A DNA stretch of 52,504 nucleotides from assembly GCF_002844575.1 (NCBI RefSeq), contig NZ_PIQO01000026.1, forward strand, positions 1-52,504, read 5' to 3'. Below are positions 1 to 8,357 of this stretch, piece after piece; position 1 is the first letter of the stretch, and every line of letters starts with the position of its first letter. Below the pieces are notes generated by a model. That model was given only the letters and a program-made list of their open reading frames with translations, searched no databases and had not been told where the DNA came from. The stretch is from Heyndrickxia camelliae (GTDB taxonomy: Bacteria; Bacillota; Bacilli; Bacillales; Bacillaceae_C). Both the position numbers and the translations under genes were made by a program.

Positions 1-71
1 GATCAATCTCCAGTATATGCGTGTGCACAACGTTATCGAGTATATAGATTTCTTACGGAAAAGTCAAAGAG

Positions 72-275
72 TTACAAAAAGTATTTAGCCCAAGTAAATA
101 ACCCCAATAATAAAGATACTCCAATCGTTGGTCTAATAAACATCTTAGGTAAATTGGTCAACTTAATTAACACAGCAAATATTGCAGCAAATATAATTAA
201 AATTATTAACAATATAAAAAATTTTAATGCAAGACCATTAACTTCTCCAAACAGAGGTGTCCAATCAATATTCAT
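72..275 (-). CDS. small two-helix membrane protein
   Basis: A 67-residue protein of unknown function. Two hydrophobic segments are visible, at about residues 15-40 and 47-66, so it probably sits in the membrane as a hairpin. The ATG is preceded by AAGGAG with a 7-base spacer. It is the last minus-strand gene before the left edge. A small holin or a phage membrane accessory protein are both possible, but nothing in the sequence decides between them. Confidence 0.6.
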   Translation of the reverse strand: MNIDWTPLFGEVNGLALKFFILLIILIIFAAIFAVLIKLTNLPKMFIRPTIGVSLLLGLFTWAKYFL

Positions 276-347
276 GCTGTTACTCCTTAAAAAATTATTA
301 TGAGAAACAGTATTCTACAATTATTGATAAAATTCCTCCATAAAACG

Positions 348-383
348 AAAAAGACCCTCACAAGTTAATGTGAAAGGTCTTTT
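348..383 (-). terminator. intrinsic terminator after the PIN toxin gene
   Basis: Minus-strand hairpin with AAAGACC-type arms (376-383 against 348-356), extended by a TGTG/CACA pairing, then a run of T. It overlaps the last codon of the PIN toxin gene and closes the toxin-antitoxin unit. Confidence 0.75.
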
Positions 384-843
384 ATCCAGACTTTTCTATT
401 TTTGTCTTTGAGTCTATGTAGCTTTTAGGTGTACAGCATATAAATGGTGTATTTTTTAAATTTAATATTCCACTTTTTTTATCCAATGTAATTAAATGTG
501 ATGATTTTGATGCAAATGCAGCATCTATAAACATTTGGTCATCTTTATCTCTAGCTCTGACTCTACCTTTTTGATTTTTATAATGCTTGATGTTAATCGA
601 TTTACCCCTTTGAAAGAGAGACATGATATCAGTTAATATCTCCATAATATCCGTATCACTCAGTTGAATTTCATTACATTCACGTTTGAGAATATAAAGA
701 AGTTCACCTATAGAATCTTGAGAAAATACTAATCTAGCATCTAAAGAATCTAATTGCTCTAATAATAAGCTACTCGGATTTCCTTCATCACCAAATATTC
801 CTTCAATAAATACACATGTATCTATAACTAATTTATCTGTCAT
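382..843 (-). CDS. PIN-domain ribonuclease, toxin of a type II TA pair
   Basis: A 153-residue PIN-like protein. The acidic residues expected for a two-metal RNase site are present: D8 in the first strand (VIDTC), E47, D101/D102, D107 (FIDAA) and D121 (TLD). PIN toxins cleave RNA, often tRNA or rRNA, and are held inactive by a partner. The start ATG lies inside the last codons of the upstream 48-aa gene, a translational coupling typical of TA operons. A promoter upstream and a terminator downstream make this a self-contained unit. The target RNA cannot be read from sequence. Its role here is probably plasmid or prophage maintenance (inference). Confidence 0.8.
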   Translation of the reverse strand: MTDKLVIDTCVFIEGIFGDEGNPSSLLLEQLDSLDARLVFSQDSIGELLYILKRECNEIQLSDTDIMEILTDIMSLFQRGKSINIKHYKNQKGRVRARDKDDQMFIDAAFASKSSHLITLDKKSGILNLKNTPFICCTPKSYIDSKTKIEKSG

Positions 844-979
844 TATCTTTTTCGTTAATGGACTTTAAGATTTGAGAATATGAGATATTTTTCTTTTTCA
901 TTTGACTTCTAACTTTATTTCTAATACTCATAAATGCTTCTGATGGCGTTTTAGTGATCTTTGCTTCAATCGTTGCCAT
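833..979 (-). CDS. antitoxin partner of the PIN toxin
   Basis: A 48-residue protein, basic in the middle (KVRSQMKKKN) and starting MATIEAKITK. AGGAGG precedes the ATG by about 7 bases. Its stop codon overlaps the toxin start (ATGACAGATAA), so the pair is translated together. Size, order and overlap fit a type II antitoxin that binds DNA with one half and the toxin with the other. I do not recognise its fold family. Assignment rests on context. Confidence 0.7.
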   Translation of the reverse strand: MATIEAKITKTPSEAFMSIRNKVRSQMKKKNISYSQILKSINEKDNDR

Positions 980-1068
980 GTCTTTTTCCTCCTCATTACA
1001 CATCTAATCACTCCTCGGTTGGTTTTATCAACATATTAGACATGATTAGTGTGCTATCCTTTATCTAA

Positions 1069-1096
1069 ATTATACCAAAAATCGTCAAGTTATCAA
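1069..1096 (-). promoter_or_regulatory. sigma-A promoter of the TA operon
   Basis: On the minus strand, TTGATA (1096-1091), a 16-bp spacer, then TATAAT (1074-1069), with TG one base ahead of the -10 hexamer (extended -10). It lies about 90 bp upstream of the antitoxin start. An overlapping TTGACG is only 8 bp from the -10 and cannot serve as its -35. Confidence 0.65.
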
Positions 1097-1240
1097 TAAA
1101 TTTAGGTATAAAATAACGAAAAACATCATATAATGATAGATTTGATTATTTATTCGACTAAAATCAAAGAAATCCTTCTTTAATCTATAAGTATCCTACA
1201 AAGTTTGTAGATAATTATTTTTCTCACTTCAGTATCATTT

Positions 1241-1987
1241 TTAAATGATATTTATATTTTCAATATCACTTAAATCTTCTCTTTTCATTTCAATAAGTTT
1301 CACAAGTTTATCAAAGACTTCTGTCGTATACCCACTACCATCCTTATCACTATAAGCCAAACCGGTAAATTCCAAGTAACAACCTGTCCTAGATAGCCTG
1401 TGAATTAATCCGGGCATCTCTACTGAAGTTATGTTTAAATCTGAAGTTATTTTGTTTGTGAAATTATTCCAATACTTATGGGAATTTATAAGTTTTATAT
1501 ATGATCTATCGTTACCAAAAATACTAGAACAAATTTCATGTTCAAATTCATATAATGTGTATAAAATATAGATCTCCCTATATGTCAATTCATCTAATAT
1601 TTTCAAATAGTCTTCGAATTCATTAATACTACTTATTTCAAAAGAATTTATTAATAATCGCGCAAAAAACCTAATTTTAGCCCTCTGCCTAGTGTAGATT
1701 GCGTTTTTATAAGTCGAAAAGAATGCATGTAAAAAATCTTCATTTTCAATTAGTTCTGGAGTTAAAATAAATTTACCAGTCCCTAATTCATCAAAAAACG
1801 TTCTAGATCTTTCTATTAAAATATTGTTAAAAGTACTTGTAACATAAGTATCAAGCATTGCTCCAAAAGGGATTAATTGAATCAAACTTCTTACTACTGA
1901 TTGTTTTTCATAATGCTTTATTACAGATTCTTTAACATTATTTTTTATAAATTTGGCTGAGAATGATAATCCATTTTCACTCACCAT
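1241..1987 (-). CDS. hypothetical protein, about 248 aa
   Basis: Not recognised. The start is taken as the ATG after GGAGGGG; a GTG lies 6 bases upstream and another just downstream. The protein is mostly helical, with one moderately hydrophobic stretch near residues 36-55 (SLIQLIPFGAML) and charged helices after it. It sits between the recombinase gene and the TA module, separated from the former by a hairpin, so it is probably its own transcription unit or part of an accessory insertion. No catalytic motif is visible. Confidence 0.6.
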   Translation of the reverse strand: MVSENGLSFSAKFIKNNVKESVIKHYEKQSVVRSLIQLIPFGAMLDTYVTSTFNNILIERSRTFFDELGTGKFILTPELIENEDFLHAFFSTYKNAIYTRQRAKIRFFARLLINSFEISSINEFEDYLKILDELTYREIYILYTLYEFEHEICSSIFGNDRSYIKLINSHKYWNNFTNKITSDLNITSVEMPGLIHRLSRTGCYLEFTGLAYSDKDGSGYTTEVFDKLVKLIEMKREDLSDIENINII

Positions 1988-2089
1988 TTCCACCCCTCCA
2001 TTCCTACTTATCTACCATTATACGACAAAAGCAGTGGGAATAGAGGGATATTTTGTAACTATTTGACTAAAGAATCTCATCTCAAGTAA

Positions 2090-2119
2090 ACACCCTCAAA
2101 AGAGGAGAATGGAGGGTGT
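2090..2119 (-). terminator. hairpin after the recombinase gene
   Basis: An 8-bp perfect stem, ACACCCTC (minus-strand 5' arm, 2119-2112) against GAGGGTGT (2097-2090), about 55 bp beyond the recombinase stop. The T tract is weak (TTTACTTGAG), so termination may be partial. Confidence 0.5.
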
Positions 2120-2174
2120 CTAATTCAGGGAGATTGTTTATTTAATTATGTAATAAAAGATACCTTTTATTTTT

Positions 2175-3179
2175 TTAAATTCCAAACATATTATCAACTA
2201 TTTCACTACTATGGTCTTTTGCGTAAGACTGTGTAGTTTTTGGATCTGAATGGTTCATAAATACTTGAACTTCTTCAAGTGTAAATTTCTTAGGATTACC
2301 ATTTTCATCAAGAATACGTAAATCTTGACCTTGAAGTAAACACTCAGCACGACTATGGCGTAAAGAGTGAGGGAAGAATTGAATATTAGTTCCTTCAAGT
2401 TCATTTAATACTTTGCTCATACTAACAACTCTGTCATAGAGAGCGTTGTATTCTACAGGTTTTTTATTTTCACCTTTACCTTTAATCCAAAGAGAGTCAA
2501 TATCATCATCACCACGTTGTTCAAGATACTGTCTAATTAACTCTTTAGTATCATTCAAATACACAGGTCTATATCTTTTGCCACGTTTACCGATAACTTC
2601 ATTAGCACGATTTCCTTCCAATAAACCATGTTTATTTATCTGAAATACTTCATTCCTACGAGCTGCACTGTCAAACATCACCATTAATAATACTGCATCT
2701 TGCAATCTATCTCGTTTAATGAGTTCTTCCCTTAGTTTCATAATTTGGTCATAGGTTAAAAAGAAATCATCTTCGTTTGTTTTAACAGGGTCTTTTGGCA
2801 AACCTCTAACTTTTTTCGCAAGGTTATTGTCGTAATCATAATCATCATCGTCTTCTATGTATGTAAGCATTGATCTCACAGCAGACATCATACGATTAGC
2901 ACGAGCATTACTTAACCCCAATTGTTCACTAAGATATAAATTAAAACGTCTGAAGTCTTTTTTATTTAATTCCAATATTGACTTATTTTGAAGCTTACGA
3001 AGAATATATATCATCACTAAACGTAAATCATTAAAATATTGATTTAGTGTACTTTCCTTAATTTTCCGTGAACGATATTCTTCTAAGAAATCTTCAATCA
3101 TTACTTTATTTTCTGGATTCACTTGTTCCCATTCTTTTTCATTAAATATTCGATTATAAACTCGACCTCTACTAGCCAT
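2175..3179 (-). CDS. tyrosine recombinase, YomM-like position
   Basis: A 334-residue tyrosine recombinase. An N-terminal SAM-like DNA-binding domain (about residues 20-115) is followed by an acidic linker rich in D and Y (109-118) and a catalytic domain with all key residues: R174 (AARRNE), a beta-hairpin lysine near 198-201, H271-x-x-R274 (HSLR), H310 (MNHSD) and nucleophile Y319 (QSYAK). The ATG at 3179 is preferred over the upstream GTG because AGGAGG sits 8 bases before it. It is the last gene of the late operon, 18-30 bp behind a tail gene. SPbeta has a similar recombinase-like gene, yomM, among its tail genes, and a related protein (MrpR) is its repressor. Whether this one recombines DNA, regulates, or both is open, but the active site looks intact. 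Confidence 0.85.
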   Translation of the reverse strand: MASRGRVYNRIFNEKEWEQVNPENKVMIEDFLEEYRSRKIKESTLNQYFNDLRLVMIYILRKLQNKSILELNKKDFRRFNLYLSEQLGLSNARANRMMSAVRSMLTYIEDDDDYDYDNNLAKKVRGLPKDPVKTNEDDFFLTYDQIMKLREELIKRDRLQDAVLLMVMFDSAARRNEVFQINKHGLLEGNRANEVIGKRGKRYRPVYLNDTKELIRQYLEQRGDDDIDSLWIKGKGENKKPVEYNALYDRVVSMSKVLNELEGTNIQFFPHSLRHSRAECLLQGQDLRILDENGNPKKFTLEEVQVFMNHSDPKTTQSYAKDHSSEIVDNMFGI

Positions 3180-3206
3180 CAATTTCACCTCCTGTTGTTA
3201 ATTTAA

Positions 3207-3626
3207 TTATTTAACCTCAATGCCTATTGACTTTAAGTCAGCTTTTAGTGATTGGGATAATTTATTACTTACTTCTAATTCTTTTATTGTATTCTCTATA
3301 AATGGTCTTGGCTTGTTAGAGTATTCAAATTCATAGTCATAATTACGCCCATATTCGATGGTATCCACAATATTTTTTCCTGATTTTTCGTCACTGCGTG
3401 TATTATAAACTTCAATTCCATCGGCAGTTTCTTCAACTTCCCAATCATTCATTAAGCCTCCAGAACGTTCATAAATAACAGGCGTATATGGATCGTATAC
3501 ATCACTTTGAACATGTTCTTTTCCAGTTTCAATTACTGTATTCTTTGTTGCATTACCTTTTAACATTGCCTCTTTTGTTAATTGAGGTATGTACTTTGCC
3601 AGATCATTTAAGTCTTTGAATTCCAC
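3207..3626 (-). CDS. HK97 gp10-like tail/neck component
   Basis: A 139-residue protein with a GTG start behind AGGAG. The N-terminal helix, the phrase YTPVIYERSGGL (typical of tail-completion proteins) and the C-terminal RPFIENTIKEL segment resemble HK97 gp10-type head-tail or tail-terminator proteins, whose usual length is 110-150 aa. It follows tail genes and precedes the recombinase. The match is by pattern only, so other small tail proteins are possible. Confidence 0.55.
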   Translation of the reverse strand: MEFKDLNDLAKYIPQLTKEAMLKGNATKNTVIETGKEHVQSDVYDPYTPVIYERSGGLMNDWEVEETADGIEVYNTRSDEKSGKNIVDTIEYGRNYDYEFEYSNKPRPFIENTIKELEVSNKLSQSLKADLKSIGIEVK

Positions 3627-3637
3627 ATCATCAACTC

Positions 3638-4168
3638 CTACACTTCAGGAATTTGCTTTTCTACACCAACATTCTCTAATTGCTTGAACACTTCAGCATT
3701 TTTCAATTCAAGTCTTTGTACTTGTTCCTTAGTTTTCTCCACTAACTTTTCCATCATCTGATACTGACTCACTAAGTCAACCATTCTATCAAATACTTTA
3801 CTTATCTCAGCAGGTAGGAAAACTTCTTCCATAATAATTTTGTAATAACCAGAATCAATCAATGCTTCAAGGAATGCAATATGATTTTGTACTCCATCCT
3901 CGATATCAGCACCCAGATGAGTAAAGTGTTTAATGATAAGCAAGGATATTAAATGATAAGTCATTTTTTCGGATAGTTCTATTCCTAACTCATCAGCTTC
4001 TCTTATTAACTTTTGATTATCTTCAATAAGTTCATCAATCTTTAATTCAGGGAAGATAGGGTAGAACTTTAATGTAGATCCATCTTCGAATTCATGTTCA
4101 ATTTGTTTATTAACCTCTTTAGCTGCTTTTTTGATTTTTGATACTTTTAGTTGAGTAGTTTTACTCAT
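3638..4168 (-). CDS. putative tail assembly protein
   Basis: A 176-residue soluble protein behind AGGAGG. The N terminus is basic, the middle carries 'FEDGSTLKFYP' followed by helices, and the C terminus (about 130-165) is a predicted coiled coil rich in K, E, Q and L. Position after the tail-tube candidate suggests a tail assembly chaperone or a tape-measure-associated protein. No family motif was recognised. Confidence 0.5.
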   Translation of the reverse strand: MSKTTQLKVSKIKKAAKEVNKQIEHEFEDGSTLKFYPIFPELKIDELIEDNQKLIREADELGIELSEKMTYHLISLLIIKHFTHLGADIEDGVQNHIAFLEALIDSGYYKIIMEEVFLPAEISKVFDRMVDLVSQYQMMEKLVEKTKEQVQRLELKNAEVFKQLENVGVEKQIPEV

Positions 4169-4205
4169 TCCTTATTCCTCCTTTTATTCCTATAAAATAA
4201 AAAAG

Positions 4206-4234
4206 AGAGGGGACTTGTACGGAGTCACACCTCT
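4206..4234 (-). terminator. intrinsic terminator inside the late operon
   Basis: Minus-strand hairpin pairing AGAGG...GACT with AGTC...CCTCT, followed by C and six T, between the 44-aa gene and the next tail gene. It should stop or attenuate host RNA polymerase within the structural gene cluster. Confidence 0.6.
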
Positions 4235-4309
4235 GGTAGTTTTTCTAATAATATTAAGCATATTATTAAGTTCGAACCAAATTGATATGTTTAATGGTAA
4301 TTTAATTAT

Positions 4310-4444
4310 TTATTGTATCTGTAATTTATTTTTAATTTTATATTTTGAATATAATTCACCATGTTTAAATTCATAACCAAGTAATTCTATTAATATTCTA
4401 TTTGATCCATAGTTTCTCAACTCTACAGTTTCATTTAATATCAT
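4310..4444 (-). CDS. hypothetical 44-aa protein in the tail gene cluster
   Basis: A short gene starting MILNETVELRNYG, with AGGAG about 9 bases before the ATG. It is a mixed polar peptide without a membrane segment and with a basic C terminus (KYKIKNK). Intrinsic terminators flank it on both sides, so it forms its own segment between two structural genes. Function unknown. Confidence 0.5.
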   Translation of the reverse strand: MILNETVELRNYGSNRILIELLGYEFKHGELYSKYKIKNKLQIQ

Positions 4445-4471
4445 TAGATTTAACTCCTAATAACTAAAAGA

Positions 4472-4500
4472 GAAGGGTAGTTATTTAAAACTAACCCTTC
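4472..4500 (-). terminator. intrinsic terminator after the tail-tube gene
   Basis: Minus-strand stem GAAGGGT plus AGTT pairing with ACTA-ACCCTTC-type arms (4472-4483 and 4490-4500), then CTCTTTTAG. It lies 14 bases beyond the tail-tube candidate stop and probably sets a high level for that message. Confidence 0.65.
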
Positions 4501-4513
4501 ACTATTAGTTTAA

Positions 4514-5281
4514 TTATGATTCATCTCCAGTTTCAAAGATGTAGTCAATGTATTGACCTTCTCCGTTAGCATCCTTCACCTCGTACATGTCAAATGTAAT
4601 CTCAAGGTTAGTTGCATTAGTACCTTCCATAGTAAATGTAAAGTTGGCTTGTGGACGAGCCTTAAATACATGTACATGGCAAGGATAATCTTGTTCATCT
4701 TCTTGCATACGAGCTAAACCTGTACCAAAAATTTCAACTGCTTTAGGGAATTTTGTAGATTTAATAGAAATTTTCTTGGATGTTGCAGGAGCAGCATATT
4801 GATAAAAAGCAATTACTTCTTCACCTGCAACGGCAGGAGTAGTAAGATCAACCGTTTTACCAGAAATTGAGCCTACAGTAAATTCTTCTCCTGTATCTCT
4901 TAAACCTTCTTTCTTATATATCTTTACAGTTCCAGAAATCGGTGTTTCAGATAATGAAATTTCAAGTGAACCTGAATTATCAGTAACTTTCAATTCTTCA
5001 CGTTTAAAAATCTGTCCAACACCAGTTCCTAAATCATCACCAGAAAGCATTGCCAACATGTTTAAGTCAACAAGTGGAACAGTTAATTTGAAAGTTGCTT
5101 TTTTAGTATGATCAAAACTCATTTGGAGAGCATTGCCTCGACCACCATTTAGGCCTAATCTTTCAGCAGTATTTTCGTTACTTGTTGCAGATGCATAATC
5201 AACAAAAAACCAAGGTTTTTTTGTTGCGAAGTCTAAAACGTTAACATCAAGGACTTCTTTAATACCATATTGTAAACCCAT
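4514..5281 (-). CDS. major tail (tube) protein candidate
   Basis: A 255-residue, beta-rich, soluble protein. N-terminal residues 1-110 and the C-terminal part (from about 170, KKISIKSTKFPKAVEIFG) look like a tail-tube beta barrel. The middle (about 95-165) has a separable Ig-like or carbohydrate-binding-like insert with 'SGTVKIYKKEG' strands, as in many tail tube proteins that carry an extra domain. The start lies behind GGAGG. An intrinsic terminator directly follows, as expected for a gene expressed at high copy. Called from composition and order (after connectors, before chaperone-like genes). Confidence 0.6.
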   Translation of the reverse strand: MGLQYGIKEVLDVNVLDFATKKPWFFVDYASATSNENTAERLGLNGGRGNALQMSFDHTKKATFKLTVPLVDLNMLAMLSGDDLGTGVGQIFKREELKVTDNSGSLEISLSETPISGTVKIYKKEGLRDTGEEFTVGSISGKTVDLTTPAVAGEEVIAFYQYAAPATSKKISIKSTKFPKAVEIFGTGLARMQEDEQDYPCHVHVFKARPQANFTFTMEGTNATNLEITFDMYEVKDANGEGQYIDYIFETGDES

Positions 5282-5298
5282 TTCATTACCTCCGTTAA

Positions 5299-6039
5299 TT
5301 ATTTAATTTTATTTATATCAGTCGCCCAATGTTGTAAATCAAGCGATCCTGAATCCGAAACATGAGGAAGCAATAAAAAATTCGTATGGTACTTATCCCA
5401 TACGATTAATCTTAAATATGCTTCATATAATTGGTAAATTGTTAAATCCCAAACAGACAATAGGTTAATATCATTAGAATAAGTTGCTACAATGGAAATA
5501 ATATCCTTCAACCTAAGTCCATCATCAGAATTTTGTTCTTGTATCTTTTCTTTAGCTTTCTTTAGTTTTTCTAATAATGCTTTTGCCTTTGAGTTAGCTG
5601 GCTTGTAAGTCGAAACTGAATCATCTTTTAAGAAATTTTGTTTCATGATAACTTCTTTGAATTTCTTAAATAATTCATCATCAAATGTAAATAAACCACT
5701 ATCATTTTTTAGAATTAAATTTTGACCATCGAAATCTAATTCTGATTTAAGAAATGTTTTTAAAGCATTAATAAAAATTGCAAAAGTGTTTTGATCTTTT
5801 TCTGAAATATAAAGAATAGTAAATAAATCCGATTCCTTACTTAGCATAGTTAATTCTTGTTTAGATATTATAGATTCTTCTAAACTATAAAGAATTTTTT
5901 TACTTGAAGTGATGATTGAAAGATATGAGTTATAAAGACTTTCACCTATCTCGGCAATCTCATCCATTCTTAAAGGGTAGACAAATAATCCATTAGCTAT
6001 TTCAATAGGGGAACCTTTAATAAGTTTTAACTCATTCAT
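5299..6039 (-). CDS. tail assembly chaperone-like protein (Gp15-type)
   Basis: A 246-residue helical protein. The C-terminal part, LLSVWDLTIYQLYEAYLRL followed by a DLQHWATDI ending, resembles the phage Gp15/tail-chaperone group, where WD/TxYQLYD and a terminal HW-motif recur. A lysine-rich coiled segment lies near 150-170. The start overlaps the previous gene by 4 bases (ATGA), so the two are translationally coupled. It could instead be a structural adaptor. Family assignment is from motif memory only. Confidence 0.5.
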   Translation of the reverse strand: MNELKLIKGSPIEIANGLFVYPLRMDEIAEIGESLYNSYLSIITSSKKILYSLEESIISKQELTMLSKESDLFTILYISEKDQNTFAIFINALKTFLKSELDFDGQNLILKNDSGLFTFDDELFKKFKEVIMKQNFLKDDSVSTYKPANSKAKALLEKLKKAKEKIQEQNSDDGLRLKDIISIVATYSNDINLLSVWDLTIYQLYEAYLRLIVWDKYHTNFLLLPHVSDSGSLDLQHWATDINKIK

Positions 6040-6533
6040 TTTTTAAAACTCCCAAATTCATACGCATGTCTATATCCGACATATTGAACTGGTGCTCCAA
6101 TAGGTGTCCCTCGTACATAATCCATTTTCCCAATTCCTGTAATCCTATTTAAACAAAATAACTCATTCAATCTGTCACTTATTCTTGTTGATCTTAAATC
6201 ACCATTTTCATAGTCAAAGTGACATAATATATCAACTACTAACTGTTGATCAGCCACATAGTAGTTAGATGTAGGGATTCTTGTTCCAGGATATATTAAT
6301 ATTCTACAGATTGATTTATCAGCAGTTAAATCATCAGATTTCGGAGTCAGTAATATTCTATCTGTTCTAATCTCCCAATCCTCATCAATATCTAAAACGT
6401 TAGGGAGGGAAGGGTCTAATGGATCTGGTGTATTTTCAATTAGGTTAAGAGGGGAGTAGTATAGCAACCTATTTAACTGTTCGTCATTATTAAGCAAATG
6501 ATAAATATCCATGAAATTTTTATGCATCGTCAT
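6036..6533 (-). CDS. head-tail connector / tail terminator candidate
   Basis: A 165-residue protein with overlapping ends on both sides (ATGA-type junctions), which places it firmly in the connector block. The central phrase 'RILIYPGTRIPTSNYYVADQQLVVDILCH' followed by 'RISDRLNELF' resembles tail-terminator or Gp17-like proteins, which measure DNA exit at the neck. GGTGAG precedes the ATG. Function inferred from position and weak pattern. Confidence 0.5.
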   Translation of the reverse strand: MTMHKNFMDIYHLLNNDEQLNRLLYYSPLNLIENTPDPLDPSLPNVLDIDEDWEIRTDRILLTPKSDDLTADKSICRILIYPGTRIPTSNYYVADQQLVVDILCHFDYENGDLRSTRISDRLNELFCLNRITGIGKMDYVRGTPIGAPVQYVGYRHAYEFGSFKK

Positions 6534-7192
6534 GTTTTACTCACCACTCTATTTACTGTGACATTAATAATTCCCTTATCAATAACAACCCCACTAAAAT
6601 CAATATCAATTACTTTGTAATTACGATCATGATATATGAATGGGTAATTCTCTATGATTTTCTTGGTCATTTCATTATAGGGAAGGGTAATTAATAGTGC
6701 ATCATTTGGAAGATTGATAGGTTGATTGAGTGTTGTCATATAGAGTTTACTTTGTACAATACACGGAACATAGTCGTATTCTATTTCTTCCTTGTAAACA
6801 GGCTTCCCAAAATTATCATATCCAATTAAAACTTTGTTTTTATTAGCTTCAATAGGGAAGGTAGAGTTACATAGTTGAACCTCAGCTTTACGATAAACCT
6901 TATTGTCTTCAGGATATGTAGTAATTAACCAATTTTCATTATTGATCTTAAATAGATTACCTAATTCAATATCTTCAACATAGCCAATAATCTTCTTGGT
7001 TGTGCTTTGTGCATCATATTTATCATAAAATAATACTTTAGTATTCTTAGTATTATTAAGAATACCTTCATAACCCTCAAAGCCATCTAAAGAATTTTGT
7101 AATAACAGTAAACCATCATGCATCATTTTATCGTTTATGTTATTGGAGTGATAGTTACTGTAATTTTTCACTATCATCACCAACTTCAACAT
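6530..7192 (-). CDS. head-closure / adaptor protein candidate
   Basis: A 220-residue, beta-rich protein. The segment 'GYVEDIELGNLFKINNENWLITTYPEDNKVYRKAEVQLCN' is typical of phage head-closure or neck proteins, in which a DNA-exit channel barrel is described. The start is uncertain: the longest form begins at 7192, but an ATG at 7177 is equally possible and neither has a good ribosome site. It overlaps the end of the 85-aa gene by 38 bases, so translation is probably coupled. Confidence 0.5.
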   Translation of the reverse strand: MLKLVMIVKNYSNYHSNNINDKMMHDGLLLLQNSLDGFEGYEGILNNTKNTKVLFYDKYDAQSTTKKIIGYVEDIELGNLFKINNENWLITTYPEDNKVYRKAEVQLCNSTFPIEANKNKVLIGYDNFGKPVYKEEIEYDYVPCIVQSKLYMTTLNQPINLPNDALLITLPYNEMTKKIIENYPFIYHDRNYKVIDIDFSGVVIDKGIINVTVNRVVSKT

Positions 7193-7412
7193 GTAGGTAA
7201 CTATGTAATTTTGTTATATCTGCACTAACAGTCAACAAAATATCTCTAATTTCAGCTAATTCTGGTTCATCTAAAAGTTTTTTATGAAGATAAGATTCAA
7301 GACGATAAAGGACTGAGTTATTCTTTTTACTTAGTCTTGAGCAATAACTATATAGGCTCTCGAATTCTAGTGATCCATCTTGCTTAACGATTCTTACTTT
7401 ATACTCAGTCAT
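7155..7412 (-). CDS. small connector-region protein, 85 aa
   Basis: An 85-residue polar, mostly helical protein behind GGAGG. It overlaps its neighbours at both ends (4 bases upstream, 38 downstream). No motif recognised. Its place between a head-tail adaptor and a head-closure candidate suggests a virion assembly role (inference). Confidence 0.55.
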   Translation of the reverse strand: MTEYKVRIVKQDGSLEFESLYSYCSRLSKKNNSVLYRLESYLHKKLLDEPELAEIRDILLTVSADITKLHSYLHVEVGDDSEKLQ

Positions 7413-7807
7413 AGGAAGTCAACCTCCGTATTCATAATGAGTCTGTCAATTAATCTTTCTTGCTCTGATACGGAATTTTTCAAAGAAGTTAGCTGAGAAC
7501 TAAAGTTCTTTAATCCAACATCCTTTTCAAAAGGTTGCCATAGTGACTCAAAAAATGTTCTTTCGTTTAAAAGGAAGCTGTACCTTATATAATGAGCAAT
7601 TATTAAAAGATAATCCTCATTCAATTCTTCACTTACTGATTCAGTTAAATCATCACATTTAATTTCAGTTCGTAATCGATTATTAAATAGTAAAACTGCA
7701 TTTTTAATCATTTCATACTTTCCCTCATCAGTTGAAGGGAGGTCAATATCTGACACTTTGCAGTTATTAAGAAAAGTTTGGTAGATTCGGTCATAGGTGG
7801 TTGACAT
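7409..7807 (-). CDS. head-tail adaptor candidate
   Basis: A 132-residue all-helical protein, the usual size and build of gp6/gp15-type adaptors that bind under the portal. The pattern 'YEMIKNAVLLFNNRL...LNEDYLLIIAHYIRYSFL' is typical of that group. The ATG at 7807 is chosen because AAGGGGTGA precedes it; a TTG two codons upstream is less likely. First of a run of overlapping connector genes after the capsid gene. Confidence 0.55.
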   Translation of the reverse strand: MSTTYDRIYQTFLNNCKVSDIDLPSTDEGKYEMIKNAVLLFNNRLRTEIKCDDLTESVSEELNEDYLLIIAHYIRYSFLLNERTFFESLWQPFEKDVGLKNFSSQLTSLKNSVSEQERLIDRLIMNTEVDFL

Positions 7808-7820
7808 TATCAATCACCCC

Positions 7821-8282
7821 TTAATCAAATAGAATAGAAGAATCAATTCCCATCCATTCAGATAAGAAATCTAACTTACCCTTAGTAAGATCATCTTTTA
7901 ATGAAGAAGCCACTTCAATTACAAATTGCTTTTCAGAATCAACTGTAATTTTCTTTAGTTCAGCCTTCATCTTATTGATATTACCATTTAGTAATTTCTC
8001 AATTTCCTCTTTTGAATGTGTATTATTCTCATAAGTATCAATTTCGACAATACCATCTTTAATTTCTTTTGTAGTTTCATTGTCTTCAACAATAACTAAT
8101 TCACCTTTATCAAAACAAATACTATTCATTTGAAGCCATTCAACAACTTCTTTAGGAACTTCCTTTACATCAACTTTCCCATTACGACTTCCCGCCCAAC
8201 TCCATTGACGATTTGAACCATCTGCCGTATAACGTACAAAGTAAGAAGTATTTCTGTGTCTAGCAAGTTTAACTTTATCCAT
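7821..8282 (-). CDS. capsid-associated hypothetical protein
   Basis: A 153-residue protein directly downstream of the capsid gene and its terminator. The N terminus has a small beta domain with two W residues ([11 protein letters not shown]) that reads like a binding module. The C-terminal half is charged and helical ([21 protein letters not shown]). AGGAGG precedes the ATG. It may be a head-fibre, decoration or adaptor protein. No family recognised. Confidence 0.5.
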   Translation of the reverse strand: MDKVKLARHRNTSYFVRYTADGSNRQWSWAGSRNGKVDVKEVPKEVVEWLQMNSICFDKGELVIVEDNETTKEIKDGIVEIDTYENNTHSKEEIEKLLNGNINKMKAELKKITVDSEKQFVIEVASSLKDDLTKGKLDFLSEWMGIDSSILFD

Positions 8283-8310
8283 TTTTAATTCCTCCTAATA
8301 TCCTAAAAGT

Positions 8311-8338
8311 AATAGGGTGGTTAATCTACCACCCTATT
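8311..8338 (-). terminator. hairpin after the major capsid gene
   Basis: Perfect 11-bp stem (AATAGGGTGGT at 8311-8321 against ACCACCCTATT at 8328-8338) with a 6-base loop, followed on the minus strand by ACTTTTAGG. It probably terminates or stabilises the capsid message. The short T tract suggests partial read-through. Confidence 0.65.
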
Positions 8339-8357
8339 ATAAATTTAATTTTAATTA

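Noticed and set aside
1-303. Open plus-strand frame from the left edge through 303.
   Set aside because: It has no start in the window, overlaps in antisense a minus-strand gene with a good ribosome site and membrane-protein composition, and shows low-complexity N/I-rich sequence typical of a shadow. A truncated real C terminus in the first 70 bases cannot be excluded.
1069-1090. TTGACG as the -35 of the TA promoter.
   Set aside because: Only 8 bp from the TATAAT, too close for sigma-A; TTGATA at 16 bp fits.
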